DNA of 41,891 bases from an uncultured Caulobacteraceae bacterium (GTDB lineage: Bacteria > Pseudomonadota > Alphaproteobacteria > Caulobacterales > Caulobacteraceae), in the NCBI GenBank assembly GCA_903929535.1, contig CAIYVC010000068.1:1-41891 (forward strand), written 5' to 3'. Position 1 is the first letter of the stretch, and the number at the start of each line of letters is the position of its first letter. A model generated the notes under the pieces. That model did no database searches. It was not told where the DNA came from and was given only the letters and a program-made list of their open reading frames with translations. The position numbers and the translations under genes are program-made. This document shows positions 24,513 to 32,726 of this stretch, piece after piece.

Positions 24513-25774
24513 ATTTCTTCGAGGTCCGGGACGGCGAACTGTGGTGCGAGGATGTCCCCCTTCGGCGGATCGCCGAGGAGGTGGGTACGCCCGTCTACGT
24601 CTATTCCACCGCCACGCTTGAGCGGCACTACACCGTGTTCCGCGACGCCTTCGCGCCCCGCAAGGTGCTGGTCGCCTATGCCGTGAAGTCCAACTCCAAT
24701 CTTTCGGTCCTTCGCACCCTGGCCAAGCTGGGCGCCGGGGCCGACACCGTGTCGGAGGGCGAAATTCGCCGCGCCCTGGCGGCGGGCGTGCGGCCCGATC
24801 GCATCGTCTTCTCCGGCGTCGGCAAGACCCGGCGCGAACTGGCCTTCGCGGTGGAAGTCGGCGTGTCCGAGATCAATGTGGAGTCCGAGCCGGAGCTGGA
24901 CCTGCTGTCCGAAGTGGCCGAGGTGCTCGATGCCCGCCCCGCCATCACCTTCCGCGTCAATCCCGACGTCTCCGCCGGCGGCCATGCCAAGATTTCCACC
25001 GGCAAGAGCGACAACAAGTTCGGCGTCTCCTTTTCCGAGGCCGAGCGGCTCTACGCGAAAGCGTCCGCCGACCCCCACCTGAACCCGATCGGCGTCTCCT
25101 GCCACATCGGCAGCCAGATCACCGACCTGGGCCCGATGGCCGAGGCCTTCACCAAGATGCGCGGTCTGGTCGAGCGCCTGCGCGCGAGTGGCTTCAACGT
25201 CCCGCGCCTGGACCTCGGCGGCGGCCTCGGCGCGCCCTATTTCGACAGCCCCGATCCGCCCGAGCCTTCGGTCTACGCCGCGGCGGTGGAGAAGGTTCTG
25301 GCGGGTCTGGACGTCGAACTGGTGTTTGAGCCCGGTCGGGTGATCTCGGCCAACGCCGGGGTGCTGCTGTCACGGGTCATCCATGTGCACGAGCGCCCCG
25401 AAGGCCGCCGCTTCCTGGTGGTCGACGGCGCCATGAACGATCTGGTCCGCCCGGCCATGTACGACGCCTTCCACGACATCCGCCCGGTCACGACGCCCCG
25501 GCAGGGCGCCAACCTCGCCGCCTACGACGTGGTCGGGCCGATCTGCGAGACCGGCGACACCTTCTGCCGAGACCGCGAGCTGCCGCCGCTGGATTCGGGA
25601 GACCTGGTGGCCTTCATGACCGCCGGCGCCTACGGCTCGGCCATGTCCAGCGAGTACAACACCCGGCCCCTGGTCCCCGAGGTTCTGGTCAAGGGCGACA
25701 GCTACGCCGTCGTGCGGCCCCGTCCCACCTACGAAGAGATGCTGGCGCGCGAACCCCTGGCGCCCTGGCTCTAG
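24509..25774 (+). CDS. lysA: Diaminopimelate decarboxylase
   Basis: A 421-aa PLP enzyme of the alanine racemase-like fold III group, turning meso-diaminopimelate into lysine. The PLP lysine is K60 in AYAVKSNSN. Other family marks are the CHIGSQ run, the Gly-rich DLGGGLG phosphate loop, EPGR, and the active-site CETGD, followed by GAYGSAMSSEYN. Length is normal. The start overlaps lptM by 4 nt. It converges with the arginine kinase gene at 9 nt distance, with no clear terminator between. Confidence 0.95.
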   Translation: MNFFEVRDGELWCEDVPLRRIAEEVGTPVYVYSTATLERHYTVFRDAFAPRKVLVAYAVKSNSNLSVLRTLAKLGAGADTVSEGEIRRALAAGVRPDRIVFSGVGKTRRELAFAVEVGVSEINVESEPELDLLSEVAEVLDARPAITFRVNPDVSAGGHAKISTGKSDNKFGVSFSEAERLYAKASADPHLNPIGVSCHIGSQITDLGPMAEAFTKMRGLVERLRASGFNVPRLDLGGGLGAPYFDSPDPPEPSVYAAAVEKVLAGLDVELVFEPGRVISANAGVLLSRVIHVHERPEGRRFLVVDGAMNDLVRPAMYDAFHDIRPVTTPRQGANLAAYDVVGPICETGDTFCRDRELPPLDSGDLVAFMTAGAYGSAMSSEYNTRPLVPEVLVKGDSYAVVRPRPTYEEMLAREPLAPWL

Positions 25775-25783
25775 CGCCACCGC

Positions 25784-26893
25784 TCACGCCAGAGCAGCCA
25801 GCCTTCCAAGCCCCCCGAACAGAGTGGCGAGGATATCGCGGTCGGTCAGGAACAGGCGGCGGATCGGCGACAGATCCATGCGGCCGTCGGCGCCGATCGG
25901 CGCGTCCTCGCCGCCCACGCCGCGAGCCGAAAGTCCGAACCGTCGGCAGATCGCCTTGGTATCCACGCCAGGTTTCGTCAGCGATGGCATCGTGACCCGC
26001 ACGGATGCTCGGAGGCCGGTTCCAAGGTTGGACGGGCAGGAGGCGACATAGCCGTAGGCGCCGTCATGGACGAAATCGATGCCGGGGATGGCCTCGATGG
26101 CGGTCAGCGTCTGCCGAAGCCGGTCGTACGCCTCGAACAGCTCCGCGCCCGTCCTCATGCTGATGATGCGCAGGTGATCCTCTTCTCCGATCCAGACGAT
26201 GACCGACCTGTCGGCGGAGACATAACAGGCGCGCCCGTATGGCCAGTCGGCGGCTAGGCCGCCGCTTTTCATGAACCGGTCCTGGTCCATGTTGCGGAAC
26301 ATGATGTGGGCGTCGACCAGCGCCTGATACTGCCGGTCATCGATCAGGTTCGGGTTGGCCGGGTCCGGGCCGAATTCGGGCGTGAGGCTGTAGACGCGGC
26401 CGCCGTACAGCGGATCGTCGATCAGCACCCGCAGCGCCTGGACCATCGACTGTTCCAACCGGATACGCTCGCCGCGATCCATGCTGGCCGGCAGACGGAA
26501 GCCCTTGAGATTGCGCGCCACGCGCACCCGCGTGCTCATGACCGGCAGGCCCAGCGCGGCGAGGTCCATGTCGTCGGCATTCTGATCCGTGATGCACTGT
26601 TCGGCCGCCAACGTCCCATGATGCTGCCGGATCAGCGGACCGAAGAAGGCGTCGAAGTCGTGCAGGTCTTCGGGCCGCAGGATGTAGCAGCCGACGGTGG
26701 ACTCCGGGTTCTCCGCACCGGAGCGGCAGCAGTCATGCAGCCGTTCACGCTCGGCGGCGCCGAACGACGTAAACAGGTCCCGGGTCAGGTAACGCGCGCA
26801 CAGATTGTCGGGGTGCGAGACGCGCAGCTGCGCCAGCTTGGCTAAGAACCGTTCCTCGTCCGCGGTTGGCTGGAGCGGGCGAGCGATGTCCAC
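25784..26893 (-). CDS. Bacterial arginine kinase (ATP:guanido phosphotransferase)
   Basis: A 369-aa phosphagen kinase that would reversibly phosphorylate arginine to phosphoarginine. The family marks are unmistakable: STRVRVARNLKGFRLP (120-135), VWIGEEDHLRIISM (233-246), CPSNLGTGLRASV (286-298) with catalytic Cys 286, and a flexible loop ARGVGGED with Glu 329. The usual NEED motif reads GEED here, but the catalytic Glu (238) stays. The family is widespread in animals and rare in bacteria. GTG 26893 is preferred: it lies 1 nt after the end of the preceding frame if that frame is read through; the frame stays open to a TTG at 26974. Last gene of a leftward operon. Confidence 0.9.
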   Translation of the reverse strand: MDIARPLQPTADEERFLAKLAQLRVSHPDNLCARYLTRDLFTSFGAAERERLHDCCRSGAENPESTVGCYILRPEDLHDFDAFFGPLIRQHHGTLAAEQCITDQNADDMDLAALGLPVMSTRVRVARNLKGFRLPASMDRGERIRLEQSMVQALRVLIDDPLYGGRVYSLTPEFGPDPANPNLIDDRQYQALVDAHIMFRNMDQDRFMKSGGLAADWPYGRACYVSADRSVIVWIGEEDHLRIISMRTGAELFEAYDRLRQTLTAIEAIPGIDFVHDGAYGYVASCPSNLGTGLRASVRVTMPSLTKPGVDTKAICRRFGLSARGVGGEDAPIGADGRMDLSPIRRLFLTDRDILATLFGGLGRLAALA

Positions 26894-26894
26894 G

Positions 26895-28304
26895 CTAAGT
26901 CGCGGCGTTCCGGATCTGATTGCGGGTATCGGCCAGGGCCACAAGCAGGGAGTGAAGGCCGTCGGAGTCCTCAAGGCGGCCTTCCAGATGCAGTTCGATC
27001 GACGCCTTCTTGATGTCGTTCAGGCGCTATTCGAGCACTCGGCGATCCTGGTCGGAGGCGGCGTGGCGAAGCTCGGCTTCCACCTCCAGAACCTGGCTCA
27101 GGAAGTCCCCGACCGAATGTTTAGGTTTCCGCTCTTGCCGCTCCCTCCACCATTTCCAGGCATTGGCCACGGCCAGGTAGAGCGCCCCGAAGATGCCCCA
27201 GATTTCGACCGTGCGGTGGTAGCGCGAAATGATGTCCTCAAGGTCGAACGGTTTGAGCGACGCCAGGTAGGCGTCCGTGCCCGGATGGCGCTGGAACTGG
27301 AATTCGTTTTCCAGCAGCTTGACGGTCAGCTGCGGCTCCACGACGTGGCTGATCTCCGGGCTCATCACCAGGCCGAGAATCCTCACCACGACATCCTTCT
27401 TCAGATGCTGGCCGCCGACCAGGATCAGCCGGGCCGCGATGGTGCGGGTGTCGGTCGCCGGCACCGCCGGCAGCACGCCGTAGACGTAGGCGGGGATCAC
27501 CGCTTCCTCGATGAAGGCCTTGTTGACCCCCAGATGCTGGCCCGGGGCGGGCTTAGGAGCCTTGCTCTCGCGGAACTGTGAGAGGTTGAACGCCCCGCCG
27601 AACGGCAGAGCCATCACGCGATAGTCGTGATTGGCGACCAGGCTCGCGATGGTCGCCGATGGAACGCCGCCGATCTGGAAGATGGCGTCCGGCATCGCGG
27701 CGGTGTCCTGCTGCGCGAACAACTGGGACTGTTCGATGTGGATCGGCCGATAGAGCGGCCGGCCTGTCGCCGGATCGGCGAGGCCCATGAACCTTAGAAG
27801 CTCGGTGGCCAGGACATCGGTCGCCGAGTCGGTGTTGTCCATGCTGATGGACTTGCCCTTGAGCTGGCCGAAGTCGTGGGAAACGGAGTCGTAGAGCTCC
27901 GCCTTCACCACAAGCTGCAGCGGCTCCATGTAGAGCGGGGTGATCTCGACGACCTTGCGCGCGGCGCGGTCCTCGATGGCGCCGGCGATGAGACCCACGT
28001 CCGCGATCTGCTGATCGATCTTGGTCAAGGACGTGTCGGTGTTCGGCGTCGGGATCAGCTGGATATCCAGGTTCCACTTGCGCCCGTTGAGCGCCATCTC
28101 ATCCAGCAGGTGCTTACGCGCGGGTCCGCCCGCGCTGTAGGCGATCCGTACGATGTCAGGCTTGGGTTTCAGCAGATCGCTGAAGTGGAACAGGGCGGCG
28201 CCCATCACCACCAGGACGGCCAGGCCGAAGCTGATGGAATAGAGAATCTTGTGCCGCAGCCAGTGCAGCACGCCTGTTCCGGACGCTCCTCGCGTGGGCT
28301 TCAT
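26895..28304 (-). CDS. TAXI-type TRAP solute-binding protein, membrane-anchored, with in-frame amber stop at 27027-27029
   Basis: As read, the protein ends at 27027 with 425 aa. It belongs to the TAXI family of substrate-binding proteins: an N-terminal membrane anchor (about 18-45), the binding fold (IRIAYSAGGPARK, then DVGLIAGAIE, SMDNTDSATDVLA), and a C-terminal membrane segment (IWGIFGALYLAVA) with a cytoplasmic tail. After the TAG stop the same frame goes on for 43 codons with tail-like sequence (RLNDIKKASIELHLEGRLED..., LHSLLVALADTRNQIRNA) to a second TAG at 26895-26897, 1 nt before the kinase start. A CAG-to-TAG change is the simplest reading. ATG 28304 has AGGGAG 7 nt upstream. No TRAP permease gene is adjacent. 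Confidence 0.8.
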
Positions 28305-28355
28305 GGGTTCGCTCCCTCTTTCCGAGACTCAGCAAACCCGCCGCCCCAGCTACCC

Positions 28356-28883
28356 CTAGTCCATAACGCCGATATACGGCAGCCCCCGCCAGGCGCCCGC
28401 CGAGTCCAGACCATAGCCCACCAGATAACGGGCCGGCGCCTGCCACCCGACAAAGTCCGGTTCGGCGATGCGCGGCTCGGGCCAGGGCTTGCGCGCGAAC
28501 ACCGCCGAGATCACCTCCGCGGCGCCGGCTTCGCGGGCGAAGCGCGCGGCCTCCCTGAGCGACAGGCCGGAGTCGAACACGTCGTCGATCAGCAGCACCT
28601 GGCGCCCGGCCACGGGCCTTTGCAGCCCGGCCCGGATTTCACAACGGCCGCTGGAGGTCCGCGCGTCGCCATAGGAGGTCAGCCACAGGGCGTCGAACTG
28701 CAGGTGGCGGCCGCGAACCGCCAGGGCGCGGGTCAGATCGGCGGCGAACCACAGGCCGCCCGTCAGAAGGACGATGCCTACCGTCTCGTCGGTGGTGCGC
28801 GGGGCGATCTCGTCGGCCAGGCGCTCGACATGCTGCATGACGGCGTCTGCGGCCAGCAGCACCGGAGGGGTCGAAAGGTCCAA
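28356..28883 (-). CDS. hpt: Hypoxanthine phosphoribosyltransferase
   Basis: A 175-aa type I phosphoribosyltransferase for purine salvage (hypoxanthine/guanine to IMP/GMP). The PRPP loop is VLLIDDVFDSGLSLREA; a conserved GGLWFAADL stretch and DFVGWQAPARYLVGYGLD near the C-terminus complete the pattern. It starts 2 nt after the end of the zinc-ribbon gene, so the two are translated together. Confidence 0.88.
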   Translation of the reverse strand: MDLSTPPVLLAADAVMQHVERLADEIAPRTTDETVGIVLLTGGLWFAADLTRALAVRGRHLQFDALWLTSYGDARTSSGRCEIRAGLQRPVAGRQVLLIDDVFDSGLSLREAARFAREAGAAEVISAVFARKPWPEPRIAEPDFVGWQAPARYLVGYGLDSAGAWRGLPYIGVMD

Positions 28884-28885
28884 AA

Positions 28886-29638
28886 CTAGCGGGCTCCGGT
28901 CTTTGTGGCGGCGGGCGGGGCGCCTGGAAGGGCGAACGTCACTGAGACGTCCTGATAGCCCGGCGGCGGGTCGGCGACGATCAGGGAAAAGGGCCGGGCT
29001 TCGCCGACCTTCAAAGGCGGCGCGGAAATCTGGATCAGCTTCTGGTCCAGGGTGCGGCCGTCCTTGGCCAGGACCCCGATGCGGAAGGCGGGCACGGTCA
29101 CGGGTCTGGCGGCGACGTTGCGCAGGCTGCCGGTGACGGTCAGGGCCTTATGCCCCTGCAGCATGGACGGCTCGGCGTGAACATTGTCGATCAAGAGGCC
29201 CGCGGCGTTTACCGGCATGCCGATGGCGGCGTATGCGCTGGCCGCGCCTGGGACGATCTTGACCACTTGCTCGCGGAACACCGCGCCCAGCACCACGGCC
29301 AGGGCCACGGCGGCGACCAGCCCGGCCCAGATGGCGGCGTTGACGGTGGCGGCCTGCCGCGCCTGCCGTTCGGCGTCGGCCTTCTTCTCACGCAGGATCT
29401 CGGAGCGCCGCGCGGCTCCGGCGGCGTAGGCGGCATCAGCCTCCGGGTCGCTCTCGGGAGGGGCGACCAAGGGCGTGGTCTGCGGCGCGGTAAGGTCGTC
29501 CACCGCGGCCTCCTGGGCCGAGGGCGTTTCGCGCCAGGCGTGACCGCACTGGACGCATTTTACCTTGCGTCCTGCCGCGCCGATCACAAGATCGGGCAGG
29601 GAATAGCGGGTGGCGCATTCAGGACAGGTCAGTATCAT
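28886..29638 (-). CDS. MJ0042-type zinc-ribbon membrane protein (DUF3426-like)
   Basis: A 250-aa protein. The N-terminus MILTCPECATRYSLPD and VKCVQCGHAW forms a zinc ribbon with two CxxC pairs. A single membrane segment lies in the middle (about AAIWAGLVAAVALAVVLGAVF), followed by a soluble domain of the DUF3426 kind with LRNVAARPVTVPAFRIGVL. ATG 29638 is chosen because the zinc ribbon starts there; nine more codons are open upstream. It is divergent from ftsE. Function unknown; conserved in alphaproteobacteria next to cell-division genes. Confidence 0.83.
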   Translation of the reverse strand: MILTCPECATRYSLPDLVIGAAGRKVKCVQCGHAWRETPSAQEAAVDDLTAPQTTPLVAPPESDPEADAAYAAGAARRSEILREKKADAERQARQAATVNAAIWAGLVAAVALAVVLGAVFREQVVKIVPGAASAYAAIGMPVNAAGLLIDNVHAEPSMLQGHKALTVTGSLRNVAARPVTVPAFRIGVLAKDGRTLDQKLIQISAPPLKVGEARPFSLIVADPPPGYQDVSVTFALPGAPPAATKTGAR

Positions 29639-29697
29639 GGCTGGCGAATCGGAACGCTCCTGCACCCCGGCTATGGAGGTCGCCGATTTCTCTCCTC

Positions 29698-30423
29698 ATG
29701 TCCAGAAACCCCGGCCAGACTTCCCAATCTCCCGACGCGGCGCATGAGGCCGAGGCGGTGCTGAGCTTCGCCGGTGTCAGCATGCGCTATGGACGTGCGC
29801 CCGAGACGCTGCGCGACATCTCCTTCTCCCTGGCTCCCGGATCCTTCCATTTCCTGACCGGACCCTCCGGCGCTGGGAAGAGCTCCCTGCTCAAGCTGAT
29901 CTACCTCGCCGCCCGGCCTTCGCGCGGCCTGATCAGCCTGTTCGGCCAGGACCTGGCGGTCCTGCCCCGCCAACAGCTGCCGCACCTGCGCCGCCGTATC
30001 GGGGTGGTGTTCCAGGAGTTCCGTCTGCTGGATCACCTCAGCGCCTTCGACAACGCGGCCCTGCCGCTGCGCATCGCGGGCAAGCCGGCCAAAACCTACA
30101 AGGACGACGTGGCGGAGCTTCTGGCCTGGGTCGGGCTTGGCTCGCGGTTGCACGCCATGCCGGCCACCCTGTCGGGCGGAGAGAAGCAGCGTCTGGCCAT
30201 CGCTCGCGCGGTGGTCGGCAGGCCGGACATCCTTCTGGCGGACGAGCCGACCGGCAACGTCGATCAGGAGATGGCGTTGCGCATCCTGCGCCTGTTCCTC
30301 GAACTGAACCGCCAGGGGACCACGGTGCTGATCGCCAGCCACGACCATGATCTGGTCGCCCGCTCCGGCATGCCGGAACTGCGCCTGGAGCAGGGCCGCA
30401 TGTTCGCACCCGAGGCGGCATGA
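29698..30423 (+). CDS. ftsE: Cell-division ATP-binding protein FtsE
   Basis: A 241-aa ABC ATPase that works with FtsX at the division site to control peptidoglycan hydrolases. It has Walker A GPSGAGKS (55-62), the ABC signature LSGGEKQRLAIARA and Walker B ILLADEPTGNVD. The N-terminal 20 residues are a polar extension. Its stop overlaps the ftsX start by 4 nt. Confidence 0.94.
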   Translation: MSRNPGQTSQSPDAAHEAEAVLSFAGVSMRYGRAPETLRDISFSLAPGSFHFLTGPSGAGKSSLLKLIYLAARPSRGLISLFGQDLAVLPRQQLPHLRRRIGVVFQEFRLLDHLSAFDNAALPLRIAGKPAKTYKDDVAELLAWVGLGSRLHAMPATLSGGEKQRLAIARAVVGRPDILLADEPTGNVDQEMALRILRLFLELNRQGTTVLIASHDHDLVARSGMPELRLEQGRMFAPEAA

Positions 30424-31352
30424 GCGCAGAAGCGGCCCAAGCCTTCCTCGCCCGCTGGCGCCCCGGCCCCCTGATGCCGCGCGGCGACGCGCGCGACGCG
30501 GGCCTGGTGTTCGTCATTGCCGTACTCTGCTTCTTCGCCTGCCTGGCGGCCCTGGCCGCGCTCGCCGCCGACCGCGCCGCCGGGGGCTGGACGGCCCAAC
30601 TGCAGGGTTCCGCCACAGTGCTGGTGCGGCCCCAGGGCGGTGAGAGCGCGGACGCCGCCGCCGCCCGCGCGGCGGAGACCCTGTCGGGCGTGCGCGGGGT
30701 CAGCGAAGCCTCGGCTCTCGAGAAGGATAAGGCCCTGGCTCTGCTGCAGCCCTGGCTCGGCAAGGCGGCCCTGACCGACGATCTGCCGGTCCCGCGCCTG
30801 GTCACCCTGGACCTGGATAAGGACGCCCCGGCCAGCGCCGCTGAACTGCAGGAGGCGCTCAAGGCCGACAACATCGACGCGGTGGTCGATGACCACAGCC
30901 TGTGGATCAAGGACATCGTGCGCGCCGGTCTCTGGGCGCGGGCCGCCGCCATCGGCGTGTTCGCCCTGACCGCCGCCGCCGCCGCCGTGATCGCTTACGC
31001 TGCCCGTTCCGCCCTGGCCGCGCGGCACGAGATTGTCGAGGTCCTGCATGTCTCCGGCGCCAAGGACCCCTTCATCGCCGGCCTTCTGCTGCGGCGTTTC
31101 GCCGGCATGGCCTTCGGCGCGGGGGTGCTCGGAGCCGCCGCCGCCGCGGCGGTGGGCGCCGGCGCGCGGGCGCTCGGCGGAGGAGAGGGGCTGACTCCGG
31201 CCCTGCCGGTGGCCTGGATCGATCTTGCCGCCCTGCTGCCCTGCCCGTTGCTGGCGGCGCTCGTGGCGGCGTTGGCGGCCCGCTTCGCCGCCCTCGGCCT
31301 GCTGACGAGCATGGCCTCGAAGGCCAATTCTTTTAGTAAGGACTGGGCATGA
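30420..31352 (+). CDS. ftsX: Cell-division membrane protein FtsX
   Basis: A 310-aa membrane partner of FtsE with the usual layout: a first membrane segment (about 35-57), a periplasmic domain of some 110 residues (with GVSEASALEKDKALALLQPWLG), and three more segments in the C-terminal half. The coding region is extremely Ala-rich. ATG 30420 overlaps ftsE by 4 nt, and the end overlaps the ydcF-like gene by 4 nt. Confidence 0.92.
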   Translation: MSAEAAQAFLARWRPGPLMPRGDARDAGLVFVIAVLCFFACLAALAALAADRAAGGWTAQLQGSATVLVRPQGGESADAAAARAAETLSGVRGVSEASALEKDKALALLQPWLGKAALTDDLPVPRLVTLDLDKDAPASAAELQEALKADNIDAVVDDHSLWIKDIVRAGLWARAAAIGVFALTAAAAAVIAYAARSALAARHEIVEVLHVSGAKDPFIAGLLLRRFAGMAFGAGVLGAAAAAAVGAGARALGGGEGLTPALPVAWIDLAALLPCPLLAALVAALAARFAALGLLTSMASKANSFSKDWA

Positions 31353-31942
31353 AGGCGCTCGCGGCCCTGCTGGTTGTCGCCATGCTGTGGGCGGTGGGTC
31401 TGATCGCTTTCGCCGCGCGCATCGCCCATTCGACGCCCGCGCCGGACCCCGGCCGCGCCCAAGGGGTCGTCGCCCTGACCGGACCGTCGCCGACGCGGAT
31501 GACGGCGGGCGTCACCCTGCTGCAGACCGGCCACGCCGAGCGCCTGCTGATCTCCGGGGTCAATCGGCTCAACACCCGCGACAGTATCCGCCGCGCCGCC
31601 CGCTCGGTGGCCGGGCCGGTCTATGACTGCTGCGTGGACCTGGGGTTCGAGGCGGTCGACACCATCGGCAACGCCCGCGAAACCGCCGACTGGGCCCGCG
31701 CGCGCGGCTACGATCAGATCATCGTGGTGACGGCGGACTACCACATGCCCCGCGCCCTGCTGGAGCTGAAGGGCGCCATGCCCCGCGCCCGCCTCACCCC
31801 CTATCCGGTGGTCACCGACGAAGCCAACGTCCGGGCCTGGTGGCGCAACCCGCGGCAGGCGCGCAGGCTGGCTCTGGAGTATTGCAAATACCTGGCGATC
31901 CTCACGCGAGAGGCTGTGCTGGGCATGGGACCGAGAGCATGA
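31349..31942 (+). CDS. YdcF/ElyC-like DUF218 membrane protein
   Basis: A 197-aa protein with an N-terminal membrane anchor (LAALLVVAMLWAVGLIAFAA) and a DUF218 domain: VVALTGPSPTRMTAGVTLLQ, LLISGVNR, the conserved NARETADWARARG and VVTADYHMPRALLEL. Members such as ElyC and SanA act in envelope upkeep. It follows ftsX with a 4-nt overlap. Its stop codon lies inside a 13-bp inverted repeat (31933-31984). Confidence 0.87.
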   Translation: MKALAALLVVAMLWAVGLIAFAARIAHSTPAPDPGRAQGVVALTGPSPTRMTAGVTLLQTGHAERLLISGVNRLNTRDSIRRAARSVAGPVYDCCVDLGFEAVDTIGNARETADWARARGYDQIIVVTADYHMPRALLELKGAMPRARLTPYPVVTDEANVRAWWRNPRQARRLALEYCKYLAILTREAVLGMGPRA

Positions 31943-31984
31943 CAGCCGAAAGTGGAAGCCGGTTTCGGCGCCTGTCATGCTCTC
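31933..31984. repeat. REP-like palindrome at the end of the ydcF-like gene
   Basis: Outer arms GAGAGCATGACAG (31933-31945) and CTGTCATGCTCTC (31972-31984) are perfect 13-bp complements. Inside are CCGAAA (31946-31951) and TTTCGG (31963-31968). The layout resembles, from memory, palindromic elements scattered in Rhizobiales genomes (GAGCATGA..CCGAAAA..GGTTTTCGG..TCATGCTC). It includes the stop codon of the gene. Confidence 0.65.
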
Positions 31985-31994
31985 ATTCAGTGTA

Positions 31995-32022
31995 TTTAGG
32001 GCCCTTCTCGAAGGGCTCTAAA
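31995..32022. promoter_or_regulatory. Strong hairpin just before the plsC start
   Basis: Arms TTTAGGGCCCTT (31995-32006) and AAGGGCTCTAAA (32011-32022) form a 12-bp stem with one G-U pair and a CTCG tetraloop. It ends 2 nt before the GTG start of plsC. It may end the ftsEX transcript or block or shape plsC translation; no ribosome site is left free before the start. Confidence 0.6.
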
Positions 32023-32024
32023 CA

Positions 32025-32726
32025 GTGATCAAGGCGCGCTCCTTCTTCTACGGCGTCTGGCTCTATGGCCTGACCATCGTGCTCAGCATCGCGTTCACGC
32101 CGCTGCTGCTGCTGCCCCGCGACGCGCTCCGGCGCGCCATCCACATGTGGTCCCGCCTGGCCATCTGGGGGCTGAAGGTGATCGGCGGGGTGCGGCTGGA
32201 GGTGCGCGGCGTCGAGCGGCTGCCCGCCGGCGCCTATCTGGTGGCGTCCAAGCATCAGAGCATGTTCGACATCATCCCGCCTTTCGCCGCCATGCCCGAC
32301 CCCATCTTCGTCATGAAGAAGGAGCTGATGCGCATTCCGCTGTTCGGCTGGCTCTGCAAAAAGTCCGGCATGGTCGAGGTCGACCGGGGCGCGGCGGCCC
32401 AGGCCATGCGCAAGCTGATCAATGACGCACGCGACCGGCTGAGCGGCCCGCGCCAGCTGATCATCTTCCCCGAGGGCACCCGCCAGGCGCCGGGTTCGCC
32501 GCCCGACTACAAGCCCGGCGTCGCCGGCATCTACCGCGACCTGGAGCTGCCCTGCGTGCCGGTGGCGACCAACTCCGGCGTCTATCTGACCGTCGACGGC
32601 CTGGTGAAGAAGCGCGGCGTGGTGGTGATCGAAATTCTCGAAATGATCCCGCCCGGACTGAAGCGGGCGGACTTCATGCGCATCCTGCAGGAGCGGATCG
32701 AGACCGCCTCGGACGCGCTTCTCTAG
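32025..32726 (+). CDS. plsC: 1-acyl-sn-glycerol-3-phosphate acyltransferase
   Basis: A 233-aa membrane acyltransferase that makes phosphatidic acid from lysophosphatidic acid. The catalytic HX4D motif is H77-D82 (KHQSMFD), FPEGTR is at 148-153, and two hydrophobic stretches lie at the N-terminus (about 8-30). The start is GTG 32025 with no visible Shine-Dalgarno; a strong hairpin ends 2 nt before it. The stop codon directly abuts the stop of the convergent TPR gene. Confidence 0.9.
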   Translation: MIKARSFFYGVWLYGLTIVLSIAFTPLLLLPRDALRRAIHMWSRLAIWGLKVIGGVRLEVRGVERLPAGAYLVASKHQSMFDIIPPFAAMPDPIFVMKKELMRIPLFGWLCKKSGMVEVDRGAAAQAMRKLINDARDRLSGPRQLIIFPEGTRQAPGSPPDYKPGVAGIYRDLELPCVPVATNSGVYLTVDGLVKKRGVVVIEILEMIPPGLKRADFMRILQERIETASDALL

